64,000 bases of DNA from Capsaspora owczarzaki ATCC 30864 (lineage: Eukaryota > Opisthokonta > Filasterea), in the NCBI RefSeq assembly GCF_000151315.2, contig NW_011887298.1:65626-129625 (forward strand). Reading direction: 5' to 3'. Below the pieces are notes generated by a model. That model was not told the DNA's origin and searched no databases. It saw only the letters and a program-made list of their open reading frames with translations. This document shows positions 35,804 to 47,228 of this stretch, piece by piece (position 1 is the stretch's first letter; the number at the start of each line of letters is the position of its first letter). A program made the translations under genes and the position numbers.

Positions 35804-38322
35804 TTACTTGGCCGACTGCAAGACGGAGACAGTGGAAGTCTTGCTACGGTCGCTGACGAGGGTAAGCGAGGCACGAACGTCGCCTTGAGCGGCATCGACA
35901 TCAACAGTCAGCTCAATGCGAGCCTGGCCCTTGGGGCCGGCGGGGACGTCGCGCAAGACAACCGAGGCGAGCTGGCGGTCCTGGTCGGCGTTCTCGGCCT
36001 TGGCCGGTCGCTCGACGAGCTTGAGGCTCACGCTGGTCTGGTTATCGTCGCTAGTCGAAAGAACGGTGGTGAATCGCACGGGCAGAGGGGTGCCAGCAGC
36101 AATCAGTTGGAAGTAGCCGGCGCCAGGGGTCGCGACACCGATCGCCGATGTGGTGGCCTTGGCAGAGGTTTGCTTCTCGTTCTCGGCAGCCTCCTCGGGG
36201 TGGAAGAGGAGGGCAGATTGAACGGCCGCACCGACGGCAAAGACTTCCTCGGGCAAGATCGAGGACAGGGGCTCCTTGCCCTCGAAAAGCTCGGCAATCA
36301 GGCGCTGGAGCTTGGGGATGCGGGAGCAGCCGCCGGCCAGAATAACCTCGTCGACGTCCTTGGGCTCAAGACCAGCGGCGGTCAGGGCGTTCTGGAGAGT
36401 CTCGACGGCCTGCTTGAGCAGGGGACCGCTGATAATTTCAAAGCGGCCGCGGTTGACGTTGCCGTTAAGATCCATGCCTTCGTACAAGGATTCGACCGAG
36501 CAGATGGCAGTCGAGCTGGAGCTAAGAGTGTGCTTGACCTGTGGTTGGAAGGGAACAAGATGGTGAACACAAAGAGTAAGCCAAGGTGATTCAACCAAGC
36601 CGAACGCGAACACAGAAAACAATTAAAAAAAAACGAAAGATCGACGCAAGCAACCACGACGTACGGGCTCAACAGCGGCACGCAGCTTGGCGACCGACTT
36701 TCGGCTCTCGGTGATGTCGACCTTGTTCTTCTTGGCGAACTCGGCAGCGAAATGCTTGACCTGTTGTTTAGGAGCAACAACAAAGTGCATGAGAACCACA
36801 GTTTGGCAAACAAAACCAAAAAAAAAACTGTCCAGAACCGGACGACGTACCAGCACTTCGTCGAGGGCAGCACCGCTGATGGCATCGGTGCGAGTGTGGT
36901 GAGCAACTTGGAAGAGGCCACCGACAACCTTGAGGACGGTGATGTCGAGCGAATGAGCGCCGAAATCAAAAACCTGGTCACAAGGGGAGAGAAGAGGGAG
37001 GGCAATGGTCAGTGTTTTGAGCAGAGCAAATGACAAGCAAGCGACGCGTTGTGGCCAAAAAAACCCACAAAAACAAACACACAAAAAAAAAATCCGTACA
37101 GCAAGAGTCTTGTTGGCGGTGCGCTCAACGTCAAAGCCGTAGGCAATGGCAGCAGCAACGGGCTCGCTAATCACGCGCTGGACGGTGATGCCGGCCTTGG
37201 TGGCGGCATCCTTAACAGTGGCACGACGAGCCTCGTCGAACTCGATCGGGACGGTGATAACGGCGTGCTGGACTTGGTTGCCGAGGAAGGCGTCTGCAAT
37301 CTCGCGCATCTTGCGGTAGACGCGGGTGCTGACATCTCGCGGCGAGTGGTGCTCAATCTTGCCGTCCAAGTCAATCTGCAAACAAAAAACAAGAAAAAAA
37401 GTGGTGAGCATGGAAATGGTTTGTTACAAAGCACAGAATCTCTCATGCACTATACCTCATAGTATGCCTCGCCATCACGCTCGACAATCTTGACGTTGGA
37501 GCGGCTCGAGTGCTTCTTGACCGACTCGTGCTCGACGGGCAGACCGGCAATGTGCTTGGGACCGGTGACGACGTGCGCGGGGAAGCGGAGCGCGGCGGCC
37601 TTTGCGGACGATCCGACAACTGGGTCCTGCTCGTCGTTGGTTCGATCCAAGTTTTGACAGTGAATGAGTGAGAGTGAGTGAAGCAGTGAAGAGTGAGTGA
37701 GCGTTTGCGAGGTTCTCTTTCCATCCATCGCCCACCCTCTCTCTCTCTCTTTCTCTCTCGTTCTCTCGCTCTCACTTCCTCCCTCATCTCCTGTGAAAGC
37801 ACACCCCCCCACACACACACACACACGCCCTCCCCCATCCCCATGGCCCTTCTTCATCGGCAATCACAGACACAAACGTTCCCATGTGCTGTGCTGGTTG
37901 GTGTCTTCACCATGTGGGACTTCTTTTTTTTTTTTTTTTTTTTTTTTTTTGTTGCTTTTTTTTTTTTTTGCTTTTGCTTGCATGGAGTTGTTGCTGCTCA
38001 CCTGGCCGATGGGGAAGTGGACAAAGGCAGGGGTGGTGCGGTCGCCGGCATCGGAGGCAATGACGTCGACGTTGGGGCGGCCGGTGGTTGTGTTGATCTC
38101 GTTGCGGCTGGCAGCGACGCATGCGTTCGACGAGCCCACGGCAATGCCAAAGCCAGGGCCAGCAATGACTGCGGACGGCGCTGGCGATGTCGCGGCTGTG
38201 GTGGCAGACGAGCCAGCAGCAGCAGCAGCAGCAGTACCAGCGGCTGAAGCGCGGGTGGGCGACGTGGAGCGCGGGGTTGCGCTGGCAGAGGACGAAGCGG
38301 ACGCGTTGTTGGAGCGAGCCAT
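35804..38322 (-). CDS. HSPA14: HSPA14/Ssz1-type atypical Hsp70 (ribosome-associated complex)
   Basis: Six exons (38322-38002, 37626-37456, 37375-37100, 36973-36851, 36760-36665, 36538-35804) close in phase to 573 residues. The nucleotide-binding domain has GFGIAVGSSNACVAA, VDVIASDAGDRTTPAFV, PVVGSSAKAAA, HAVITVPIEFDEARR, VISEPVAAAIAYGFD and VFDFGAHSLDITVLKV, where classical Hsp70s have the DLGGGT phosphate loop. TAICSVESLYEGMDLNGNVN and VILAGGCSRIPKLQRLIAEL follow. The substrate domain is short, as in HSPA14 and yeast Ssz1, which act with a J-protein (MPP11/Zuo1) on ribosomes to help nascent chains fold. A low-complexity Ala/Ser/Thr extension of about 57 residues precedes the domain and is absent from human HSPA14. 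The J-protein partner is not in the window. It diverges from the L-domain gene. Confidence 0.9.
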
Positions 38323-38965
38323 GTGTGTATGTGTGTGTCTGAGAATGAGGTCTGAGCCAAAAAATAAACAAAATGGGAAAACACGAAACACACAAAAGAA
38401 GTGATTACGGTAATCCGACAATCGGAGGGGGGTCAGAGATGGAAGGCGGGGAGGGGGGTGGGCAATGGGATTGGTGCAGTAAGCGAGCAGCGCGTCACAG
38501 TGTTCCATTCAGTCATTCAGTCGTTCAGTCATTCGTCGTACACTTGTTGCCATTTCCTTGTTTTTGTTTGTCTGTCCAGTCCTTTGTTGCCTTTCTGATT
38601 TTTTTCCATTCATCAGGTAACAGCAGGAAGGAGAGAACGACAACGCGTGCCCCGTTGCTTTGCTTGTCCTCTATTCGCTGCGAATGGCCATTCGAGCTTC
38701 CCTTCCCTTCCCATCATTCCTTACACATTGTCTATAAAGCCTCATTCATGCTGCTCACTTGTGTGTGTCTGTGGCAGAGAAGCTCCACAAAGCACGATTC
38801 TCAAGCCAAACCCCATTTCCAATTTCAATACCAAGCGAGTCCAGCCACCGCCCGCCACAAACACACCGCCCGACTCGCACTTGGACGAGCTGAAAAACCC
38901 AGTCGTGCAACCGAGTTGTCAAAGTCGACCCGAGGAGGGAAGGGGGCCGCGCGTACCGCTGTGCA
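38323..38965. promoter_or_regulatory. Divergent intergenic region, HSPA14 and L-domain gene
   Basis: 643 bp between two divergent starts. A G-rich segment lies at about 38427-38462, and ATTCAGTC units repeat near 38506-38533. No coding exon was recognised. Confidence 0.45.
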
Positions 38966-41637
38966 ATGGCGTCGTCATCGTCCCGCCGAAGCTCGAGCTC
39001 GCCACCGCGCTCCATCCCATCGACCGCCTCGACAAACAGCTTTGAGGCTGCGATGCATCGATCAAGCGACAATCTCATGCTGCCAGACGCCCGTCCTCTG
39101 GCATCGCAACCCGCCACCACAGCTCCTCCAATACACGCCCCGATGCCGCTCAGTGACTACCGCCTGGGCAGTGCGGCGCCAGACTTTATGGTCCCTTTGG
39201 CGGCACCAAGCACACATCGCGCATCCATCCGCAATAGTATTACGAATGACAGCCGGCCTGTAAGTTATATCGTCCAACCGTTGCAATGGACTTTTCTTGC
39301 TTCATTCATTTTGTGCCAACATGCCATCATCTTGCGACGNNNNNNNNNNNNNNNNNNNNNNNNNNNNNNNNNNNNNNNNNNNNNNNNNNNNNNNNNNNNN
39401 NNNNNNNNNNNNNNNNNNNNNNNNNNNNNNNNNNNNNNNCCACTTTCTTGACCTCTGACCTCCCCTTTGCCCCCACCGCAGTGAATGAACGCGACTCTGA
39501 TCACACCTTGGAACAAGAACAGGAAGCGCGCTGGATCTCACTGGGCCGGCGCATTATCGAACTTGAGCAGGACATGCGGAATCGGACTCCGCTCTCGAAA
39601 CACGCGTTTCGAGTGTTATTACTCGTGTTCGTTGCTCTCATCGTCACACTCAGCGTCTTGCTCAAGGTGCTCGTGCTGGACCGTGGTGATAGCGATCCCT
39701 GTCTCACAACCGACGTGCTGATTAGTAGCCAGGCCTCGATGGACACCTTCCTACAAAGCGGGTGCACGGTAGTCCGAAACCTCGCGCTTGTCAATCTCTC
39801 GCCTGAAGGAACAACGCCACTCGAGACGAGTGATGAATTGCATCTCCTGATGTCGCCTGATCAAGACCGAGCAGTTGACGCGGTCCCTTTGTCCCGTCTG
39901 GACTACTGGCAGTCCAAAATTGCCAACACTTCGTTTTCGGCCAACCGGCCGCCAATAGATGTCGCGGCGTTGAATTACAACGCGCCCGAGACGGACGCTA
40001 GGGCGTTTATGCTCGACGCCCCTGCATGGATGCTACTGTCCACTGCACTTGCAAACCTCCACACCATCAGCGGCGACTTTTCAGTCGTCAACTGCACCAT
40101 TCGGTCGCTTCGCATGACCGCGCTGACCAGCGTCGGCGGATCCATCACGATTCGACGCAACCCCTCTCTCGTGTCCCTGTACATGCCAGTCCTCCAGCAG
40201 GGCGCCGGCAACCTCGAGGTCGCCTACAATCCGTTTTTGCTTTACATGTACTTTCCTCAGCTGGTGCAGCTCGAAAACATGGCCATTTTGGCACAAATGT
40301 CACTACCCAAGCTTGACTTTCCCATGCTCCACAGCATCAGCGAGCTCTCAATCACATGGCAACCCTACTTGCACAACATCTCGTTCGGCCAACTCAACAC
40401 GGCCGACAATGTGAAGCTAATCATGTTGTACACGAGCGCCTTTGGGACCGAGTCTTGTGAGCTCCATTTTCCTTCCATGACGTATACCCAGTCGCTCCTC
40501 GTCAAGAACGTGTACCAGCTCGGCAAATTGGACGTGACATCTCTCGCGCAGGCCTCCTATTTGGACTTTTCCACCATCTTCATGGGCAAAACGCGCGTTC
40601 TTGTCTCATCCGACTCGGATGAAAACGTGACGCAAGTGCTTGTCGGAGATGAGCACTTTACATTCCCCAGCCTTGTGACCTCAGACTTGACCATCTCCTT
40701 CTCGAATGTGTTTGGGTGCATCGAACTGAACTTTCCGTCCTTGCTCACATGTGCACACTTTGCACTGGCGTCCAACACCTTTCTCAGCACTGTCAATATG
40801 CCCGCGCTAGTCACGGCAGACGAGTTGGACATTCGCTTCAACCCGAATCTGGTCAACGTGAGTGCCCCAATCCTCCGTCAGGTGACTTCGGCCTTCTTCC
40901 TGGTTGCAAACTGGGCCTTGAAGCGCGTTCTTTTTCCCGACCTTCAAGAGGCCACCGTGCTCGTCACTCTGTCCTATGATCTGGAGAATATTACGCTTGG
41001 CTTAACACGAGGAAGCGTTGCCATCGTCTCCAACCCGGTCCTGAAAGCCATCTCGCTCCCACGCCTGGACGCCGTTGCTATGCTGGCTATTCTGGACAAT
41101 CTGGTTCTCGAATCCATCTCGCTTCCAGTGCTCACCACAGTCGGAAGTGCGGGATATGTGGCAAACTCGCCACCACTGGGCCTGGCATGGATTATCGGTC
41201 ACGAGAACATTCTGGACAACTTCCCACCCAACAGGACCGCCTCCGACACGTATGAAATCGGGGCCCAGCTCGTCTCTGGCCTCCTCGCCATGTGGGCCAA
41301 CCCGCAACTCACAAACTTTTCCGCACCCCTCGCAAACTACGCCGTCAATGTTTTCGTCCAAAACAACCCGTCGCTTTGCTTCGACATGGATACTCTGCCC
41401 AGCCTACAAACGCTACAGGTGTCGTGTCTCCATGGCAATCGCCAGGGCTGTCTTGGGGCTGCAATCAACAACACCCTCAGCTCATGCAACACTCCTCCTG
41501 CTCCAAGCAGCTCCATCTCGTCCCGCATGGTTGGCAGCCAGCCCATTGCTTCGGCACCCTATAGCGCTGGTTCTGCCAGCATGCTCGGCGGCAACTCGCC
41601 TGTACGATGGAGGCGGCAAGGACTTCGTGGTGTTTGA
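38966..41637 (+). CDS. Type II membrane protein with receptor L-domain-like ectodomain (crosses an assembly gap)
   Basis: The first exon (38966-39259) encodes 98 Ser/Pro-rich cytosolic residues and ends at CCT|GTAAGT. A run of 100 N follows. The main exon starts at or before 39482 and runs to TGA at 41637. It opens with a charged helix (EQEARWISLGRRIIELEQDM) and one membrane segment (FRVLLLVFVALIVTLSVLLK), then about 650 extracellular residues with several N-glycosylation sequons. That region repeats a pattern of short hydrophobic strands, such as LTSVGGSITIRRNPSLVSLY, NMPALVTADELDIRFNPNL and LPVLTTVGSAGYVAN. This resembles the right-handed helix of receptor L domains (EGFR/insulin receptor type; also fungal Ecm33/Sps2) rather than LRRs. 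It ends in a Cys- and Ser-rich tail. The phases at the gap do not meet, so an exon or exon start is hidden there. Ligand and role are unknown. Confidence 0.75.
39340..39439. other. Assembly gap (100 N)
   Basis: Exactly 100 unknown bases, the usual placeholder for a gap of unknown size. It falls in an intron or exon of the L-domain gene; any translation across it is meaningless. Confidence 0.99.
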
Positions 41638-41777
41638 GTCGTTCCCATTCATTCAGAAAATCGATTTGTTTCATGTTTCATGTTTTGTTTTCATGTTTGT
41701 TTGTTTCATGTTTTTTTTTTCTCCAGTTACTCGCAATACGATCAGTCCTGGTTTGATTTTGTTTTGTTTTTGTTTGT

Positions 41778-44700
41778 ATGCAAACCAGCAGCAGCAGCGT
41801 TGCGCGGCGATGCTTGTCAATGCTCAGCAGCAGCAGCAGCAGCAGCAGCAACAGCAGTTCGACGACCCCGCTGCTCGGCCCACCAACCACCTCCCCTCGC
41901 GACGACACTGCACACGAGTCGTCATCCATCACGATGCCACCTGCGCAGCCTGCCCTTCCGCTCCAGAGCAGCCCTGCGTTCGTCCCGTCGTCCTCGTCCC
42001 TCTCTCAGCAGCAGCGCTTCCAGCCATCGACCGCTGAGCCCATCTCGGCCGCCGAGTTTGCTGCTGCCGCCCAGCAAGCAGGCATCACTCCCAAGTCCCA
42101 CATTGGTAAGGACATGCAGTCGCTTGCGGCGAAAGGGCGAAAGCGGGCGGGGGGGGTGGAGGACATCCCGCCATGTGCGATCGCCAAGCGTGCAACGACG
42201 CAACACCGTCAGACTTGCACAAATCGTGGTGTGTAGTGTGTTGACTTGTGCTGATGGACACCACTGTTTTTGCTATTGGTTCTTTTTTGCAGCGATCGCG
42301 GTGAGCGGCGGTCCGGACAGCATGGCGCTCGTGGCGCTTCTACACAGATACATGATGACCTCACGACTCGGCTCGAGTCAAGCGACATCCGCATCACAGC
42401 CATCAAACGAGACCGTTGCTGCTGCTGCTGCTGCTGCTGCAATGCCCAATACACCGACCGCCCGTGGTGGGAAACAGCGGCGTGACGAAGCCAAGTCTGC
42501 AATTCGATCCGGTTTGGCCAACAGCACCCAGGACCACACCTCCAACAAGAAGCCTCCTCGGAATCTGCTGGCATTCACGGTAGATCATGGATTTCGACCA
42601 GAAAGTGCTGACGAAGTCGTGTTTGTCAAAAAGTTGCTCGAGCGCCGATTCGGGATTCAAACCTACCCGCTCAAAATTACATGGCCTGACGGGTTGCCAA
42701 GCGGACCCAGCAAGCTCGGCGATGCTCGAGATCAGCGATACCAAATGATGGCCGATGAGCTGGTCAAGATGCGGCAAACCCTCGAGACGGCAGCGCAAAC
42801 AGCCAGTCCGACATTTGCTGCTCCGGCCGCCCATCTGCCGTATGCGAGCCACTATACTGCAGCGGATGTGGCGCTGTTCTCGCAACGCAGGCGTCGAACT
42901 GCTCAGCTGCTGGCTCAGTTGTGTGAAACGGCTGGCGGGGGAGGCGGAAAATTGCGCACTGCAGATTTGGCCAACATCGAAATCCCCACCATTCGCACTG
43001 GTCCCTTTGTTCGGGATCGACCGCCTCGTCTGGATGACGCCTGGATGAGTCATTATCTCCACTCGTTCATCATTGATCAAGCTCTATCCAAGGTGGATGC
43101 GGACATTCCTCCAAACGCCCCTGCCAAATCCATGTTTTCTCCGGTGTTGGCCGTGGCCCATCACGCCGATGATCGTCTCGAAAGTATGATTATGCGGTTT
43201 TCGCGCGCAAGTCAGATGGACGGGCTGAGAGGCCCAATGGCTTGGTACAATCGGCTTTCGCCAGACAACAGCAGTTTCTTTTCGATTGTTCGTCCGTTGC
43301 TGCCGTTTCCCAAAGCACGACTTGTTGCTACATGCGAGGCAATGGGCGTCCCCTATGTGCGGGACCCGAGCAACGATGATTTGGCATTCCGCCGCAATTC
43401 GGTTCGGTTCGCGCTGCGTGCTCTGCCAGGTGAAGTGGCAGCGGCAATTGCGACTTCCGAGACTCGCTCGACAATCCCTGCCTGTTCGCAGCAACCAGCA
43501 GCGCCACAAAAGCAGGGTCGATCAAATAAAGTTGCGTCGACCAGTGCTACTTCCAGCGCCAAAAGCGCAACAGCCACCACTCAACCATCGCTCGACCTCA
43601 TTGCTGGGCTGACCAGATTGCAACACAAGATCGTCACGACTTCGGAGCTAGTCGAACGTGAAGGTAAGATTGCCCCTTTGTCAATCTTGGAATCATGTTG
43701 TTCGAACTGGATAAGTGTGGCTGACAAGATTTTTTGATGTTGCCTTTTTTTTTTTTTTTTTTTGTTCGCTTTCTTTCGGTGTTTTTTTTTTTTTTTTTTT
43801 TGCTTGCAGTGCATGAAGCGCTGATAAAACACTCGATCGTCCATCCCCTTTTAGGCTGGTGCCTGCTGGGGTGGGAGCTATTCAGTCCAGCCGTCCCAGC
43901 TGACGTGGCGCTTCGGGCGGTCAAGCGAACTCTTGGGTACTACAGCAACGACACGGTACTGAGAGCCACAGCTGCAGGACTGACCCGGTTGCTGCAGGAC
44001 ATTCGCTCCTTTGATCGTGCTCAGTTTGGCGAGCGCGATAACAAGGGAAAGGCCAACAACTCCAGTGGCAGTCGCGGATGGTTCCACCCGTCCTTCCTGG
44101 CTCCGATTACTTGCACGTTGCCCAACGCCGATCTCCTCGAGAGGGTTTTTGGCTCGCGGCGGCGAGACCAATTTGTGCCGATTCGCTCTGCCAACCACTG
44201 CTCCATCAATGCCGTTCCTGAGGGAGTATTGTTTGTGAATTTGGCTCAAAACTCGCGCAGTCTGTTCGCCCCACCGCAACTCTCCTCGCCGTCCTCCGAC
44301 GGCTTTGTCACGGCCTCGTATGCAGTCAGGTTTGAGCACATGATGGATTTGACCATGACGCTGCGGCTACCAGAAGCAGTTGCTCACTCGTTGCGGACGA
44401 CACCGTCCACGGCCGAGCTCCAAGTGCGTGGGGGAACACGAGCGAATACGTTGCTCTCCAGCATCACCAAACCGCCTGGCCATCCGTTCCGAGGCGTTCC
44501 GTTTGTCCGGCGCTACTTGGCCTCCGAGGACGGCATGTATTTGCCATGGAACCTAAAGTTCACGGGCCAAGCCCATCGCTTCCGCAACGCCCTGCAACCG
44601 CATCTCCTCACCATTGAGGCCCTTCGTGGCGTCCCAGTCATTGCAGATCTCGATGGACCGATCGCCATTCCCCATTTTGGCGTGGTCTTGTGCGAGCAGA

Positions 44701-44795
44701 TTGTGGATTGCAGCGTACGCAATGTCGTCTGGTGGCGATCTCGGCGGACGAGTCCGGGCTTGGCCGAACTACTCCCAACTGGGTCAAGTTTGTAA
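41778..44795 (+). CDS. tRNA(Ile)-lysidine synthase, TilS-type (probably mitochondrial)
   Basis: TilS converts the wobble cytidine of tRNA-Ile(CAU) to lysidine so that it reads AUA. Exons 41778-42105, 42293-43663 and 43810-44795 close in phase to 894 residues. The PP-loop ATP site is IAVSGGPDSMALVALLHRY (about residues 110-128). FTVDHGFRPES, AVAHHADDRLESMIMRFSRA, and PYVRDPSNDDLAFRRNSVRF follow; all are TilS hallmarks. Bacterial TilS is about 430 residues; this one carries a Gln/Ser/poly-Ala region after the P-loop, a spacer of about 110 residues before HHADD, and a C-terminal half of about 350 residues of uncertain fold. The N-terminus (MQTSSSSVARRCLSML, then Ser-rich) resembles a mitochondrial leader. 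It starts only 140 bp after the L-domain gene ends. Confidence 0.9.
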
Positions 44796-44957
44796 ACAGC
44801 CACAGACTGCAAGCAATCCGATGCGTGCTTTGGGTCAACGATAAGACAATATTTGTTGAAAACAAAAGTTTACACAGCTTCATCGAATGCAAACGCAAAA
44901 ACAAAACAAACACACAATACGATAGTATTTGCACACGAGTTAGTGGTGGAACAGAGT

Positions 44958-46302
44958 TTAACTCACAACGGCGATGGGTTGGGGTTGGAAGGTGGGGTGA
45001 CCGTGCAGGTCAGACTCAGGCACTGTGGATGATGCCGCACTGGAAACAACTGGGGGCACACTGACTGCAGGCTCCAACGGAGAGCTCAAACACTCGTTGA
45101 TCAACTGTGCGTTGAATTCAACGGGGTCTTCAATGTACATTTGATGTCCACCGCCTCCAATCGTGATAATGTTGGTCTTGACCGACATGTGACGTTGCGC
45201 CTCCGCAGCGGGCCGATAATCCATCCAGTCATACAGACCGTACATGAAAGTGGTCGGCATGACCAATCCCGGCAGCCGGTCGAGCAGTGGCTTGCGAGCC
45301 CAGGCGCCCTGCACGATGCACAACAAAACAAAATTTTCAAAAAAAAATTGGTGAGCGCCCAACATAATAAAACCATCACATGCCCTCAGCACGGAGCACG
45401 TCACTGCAATGCAAGTTTCTTACAAACGAGAGAATAGTATTGAAGGCCAGCTCGCCGGATCCAGTCGCGGCGCTGATGTGATACAGGTAATTTTGCAGCA
45501 AGAGCCGCTCGTCCGGCGGGAGGTCAAACCGACGACCGACAGCAAACCTGACCAGGGCCGGTCCAAAGTGACCAGCGGCACGCACAAGAGACTGAGGAGT
45601 GACATTGGAGCTCCACATGCGCTCAATGATGGCAGCCAGCATGGGTCGCGATGCGCGCAGGCGGGATTCGAAGGCGGGCACCTCGGGTCTCTTTGGCACA
45701 CCGACAGGAGAAATGAGGACAAGCTTAGTGACACGATGGGGATACTTGAGTGCATACGTGGCAGACAGGAAACCTCCGAGCGAGTGACCGCACAGCACAA
45801 AGCTCTCAATGCCCATGCGCTGACGCCACAGCTCCAGAGACTCTACGAAAAAGTTCTCTGCTTCGTCGGCGTTCTTGGCAAGGAATGGCGGGCGCGACGA
45901 TCCGCCCATGCCGAGCCAGTCAATGGCATGAATGGTGAGACCGGGCGTGGAAGCCAACGCCGGCAGATTTCGGTAAAACACGCCAACGCCTGCGCCAAAT
46001 CCATGCGTGAGGACCACGACACGCTTGCGGCTATTGTGAAGTGTCCACTTGTGGTTGGCTTCCCGTTGCGAGGTTTCGGCGTTAAAGCTCAGAGTGTGGA
46101 TTGTTCTCAGCGGCTTGGACTTTGAGCATGACTTTGCGGCAGCCTGAGTCCCCGCCGCCGTGGACGCTGACGTAGCATCAATGTCAATGTCCCTGACTTG
46201 GAATGGCGTCTGTGCGTGGACCTTGGCGAGAAGCTCCTGCTCGGCCTTGGCCATTGCGGCCGATGACGTTGGCCAGTAGATTTGCGAGAGTGATTGGCCC
46301 AT
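44958..46302 (-). CDS. Alpha/beta hydrolase of the ABHD4/ABHD5/Cld1 family
   Basis: Two exons, 46302-45424 and 45308-44958, give 409 residues from the first in-frame ATG (MGQSLSQIYWPTSS). Motifs: VVVLTHGFGAGVGVFYRN (oxyanion region), HAIDWLGMGGSSRPPF, the nucleophile elbow FVLCGHSLGGFLSATYAL with Ser present, MYGLYDWMDYRPAAE around the acid residue, and the catalytic His in GGGGHQMYIEDP. ABHD5/CGI-58 has Asn in place of that Ser and is a lipase co-activator; here Ser is kept, as in ABHD4 and the yeast cardiolipin deacylase Cld1, so an active phospholipase or acylhydrolase is expected. The frame stays open a further 182 codons upstream to about 46848, with an Arg/Ser/Ala-rich, mitochondrial-leader-like composition but no ATG, so an unseen 5' exon is possible. 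It is convergent with TilS (162 bp). Confidence 0.85.
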
Positions 46303-46848
46303 TGCTGCGGCAGATGCAGACGCAGACGCAGTGACAGTCGCTGTGAGTTGGCACGCAGCAGCAGCAGCAGCAGTGACAGTTGTGGGGGGTGCTGCGCGGA
46401 GGAAGAAGCGGCCGTCGTTGCCGTCGTCGGACTTGAAGAGCAACAGCGAGCGAGCGGCACGGGCGAAGCGGTTGGCCTTGGCAGTCGATGCGCAGAGCAG
46501 CTGGCGGCGGGAGCACGACTTGCTCTGGATTGAGGAGGAGGAGGAGGAAGGAGCGGGCGAGGGAGCAGGAGCAGGAGCAGGAGTGGAGTGCTGCGGTTTC
46601 AATGCGGCGTGAAGCTGAGCTCGTCGGCGAAGAGGGACGTAAGCGAACGGAAGCTGATGTGGCAGCAGCTCAGCGGACGCAAACGAGAGCGATGATGGAG
46701 GAGTAGCTGTTGTTGTGGAAGGAAGAGTGAGCCGCTGCCTGGTTTGGGTTGAGTAGGACTTGGCTGGGGCTGGATTGGGGAAAACGCCGACAGGTGCGGG
46801 ATTTTGGACGACGGCGGCGGCGGTGGTGCAAGTGCGGAACAATCGCAC

Positions 46849-47228
46849 AGCAGCGCGATGGATGAGTTGGGGTGAAATTTCAGAAAATGAAATGGGGGCA
46901 AGTCAAAGAAGAGTGGGAAAAAAAAAAGGGTAGAGGTTGTGGGGAGCGGTCTTTGCTATTGAAATTGAGATTGAGATTGAGATTGAGATTGAGATTGAGA
47001 TTGAACGAAGCGTCGTAGAAAAAAACGCTCCCACATAGACCTGAATGAGGCGTGTATCGTCGTATGATGAGGTGTGGTGCTTGTAGAGGGGCGGCGCGAA
47101 GGCGAAGGGGGTGGGCTCAAAGAAGACCATTGAATTGCCAAATCTTGTCACTTGAACGGCACAGTATCAACCTCGTCCATCAAACAAAATCAAGGTCATA
47201 AGACAGGTTAAAATCGCATCACTCAGGA
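46849..47228. promoter_or_regulatory. Spacer with a GAGATT repeat between the START and ABHD genes
   Basis: 380 bp between two minus-strand genes. It holds about seven tandem GAGATT units at about 46963-47004. A possible 5' exon of the ABHD gene could lie here, but I could not place one. Confidence 0.4.
46963..47004. repeat. Tandem hexamer repeat (GAGATT)
   Basis: About seven uninterrupted copies, the first slightly degenerate, upstream of the ABHD gene. Confidence 0.85.

Noticed and set aside
38966-41637. Leucine-rich-repeat receptor
   Set aside because: The spacing does not fit the LxxLxLxxN LRR consensus; the longer strand-turn pattern suits L domains better.
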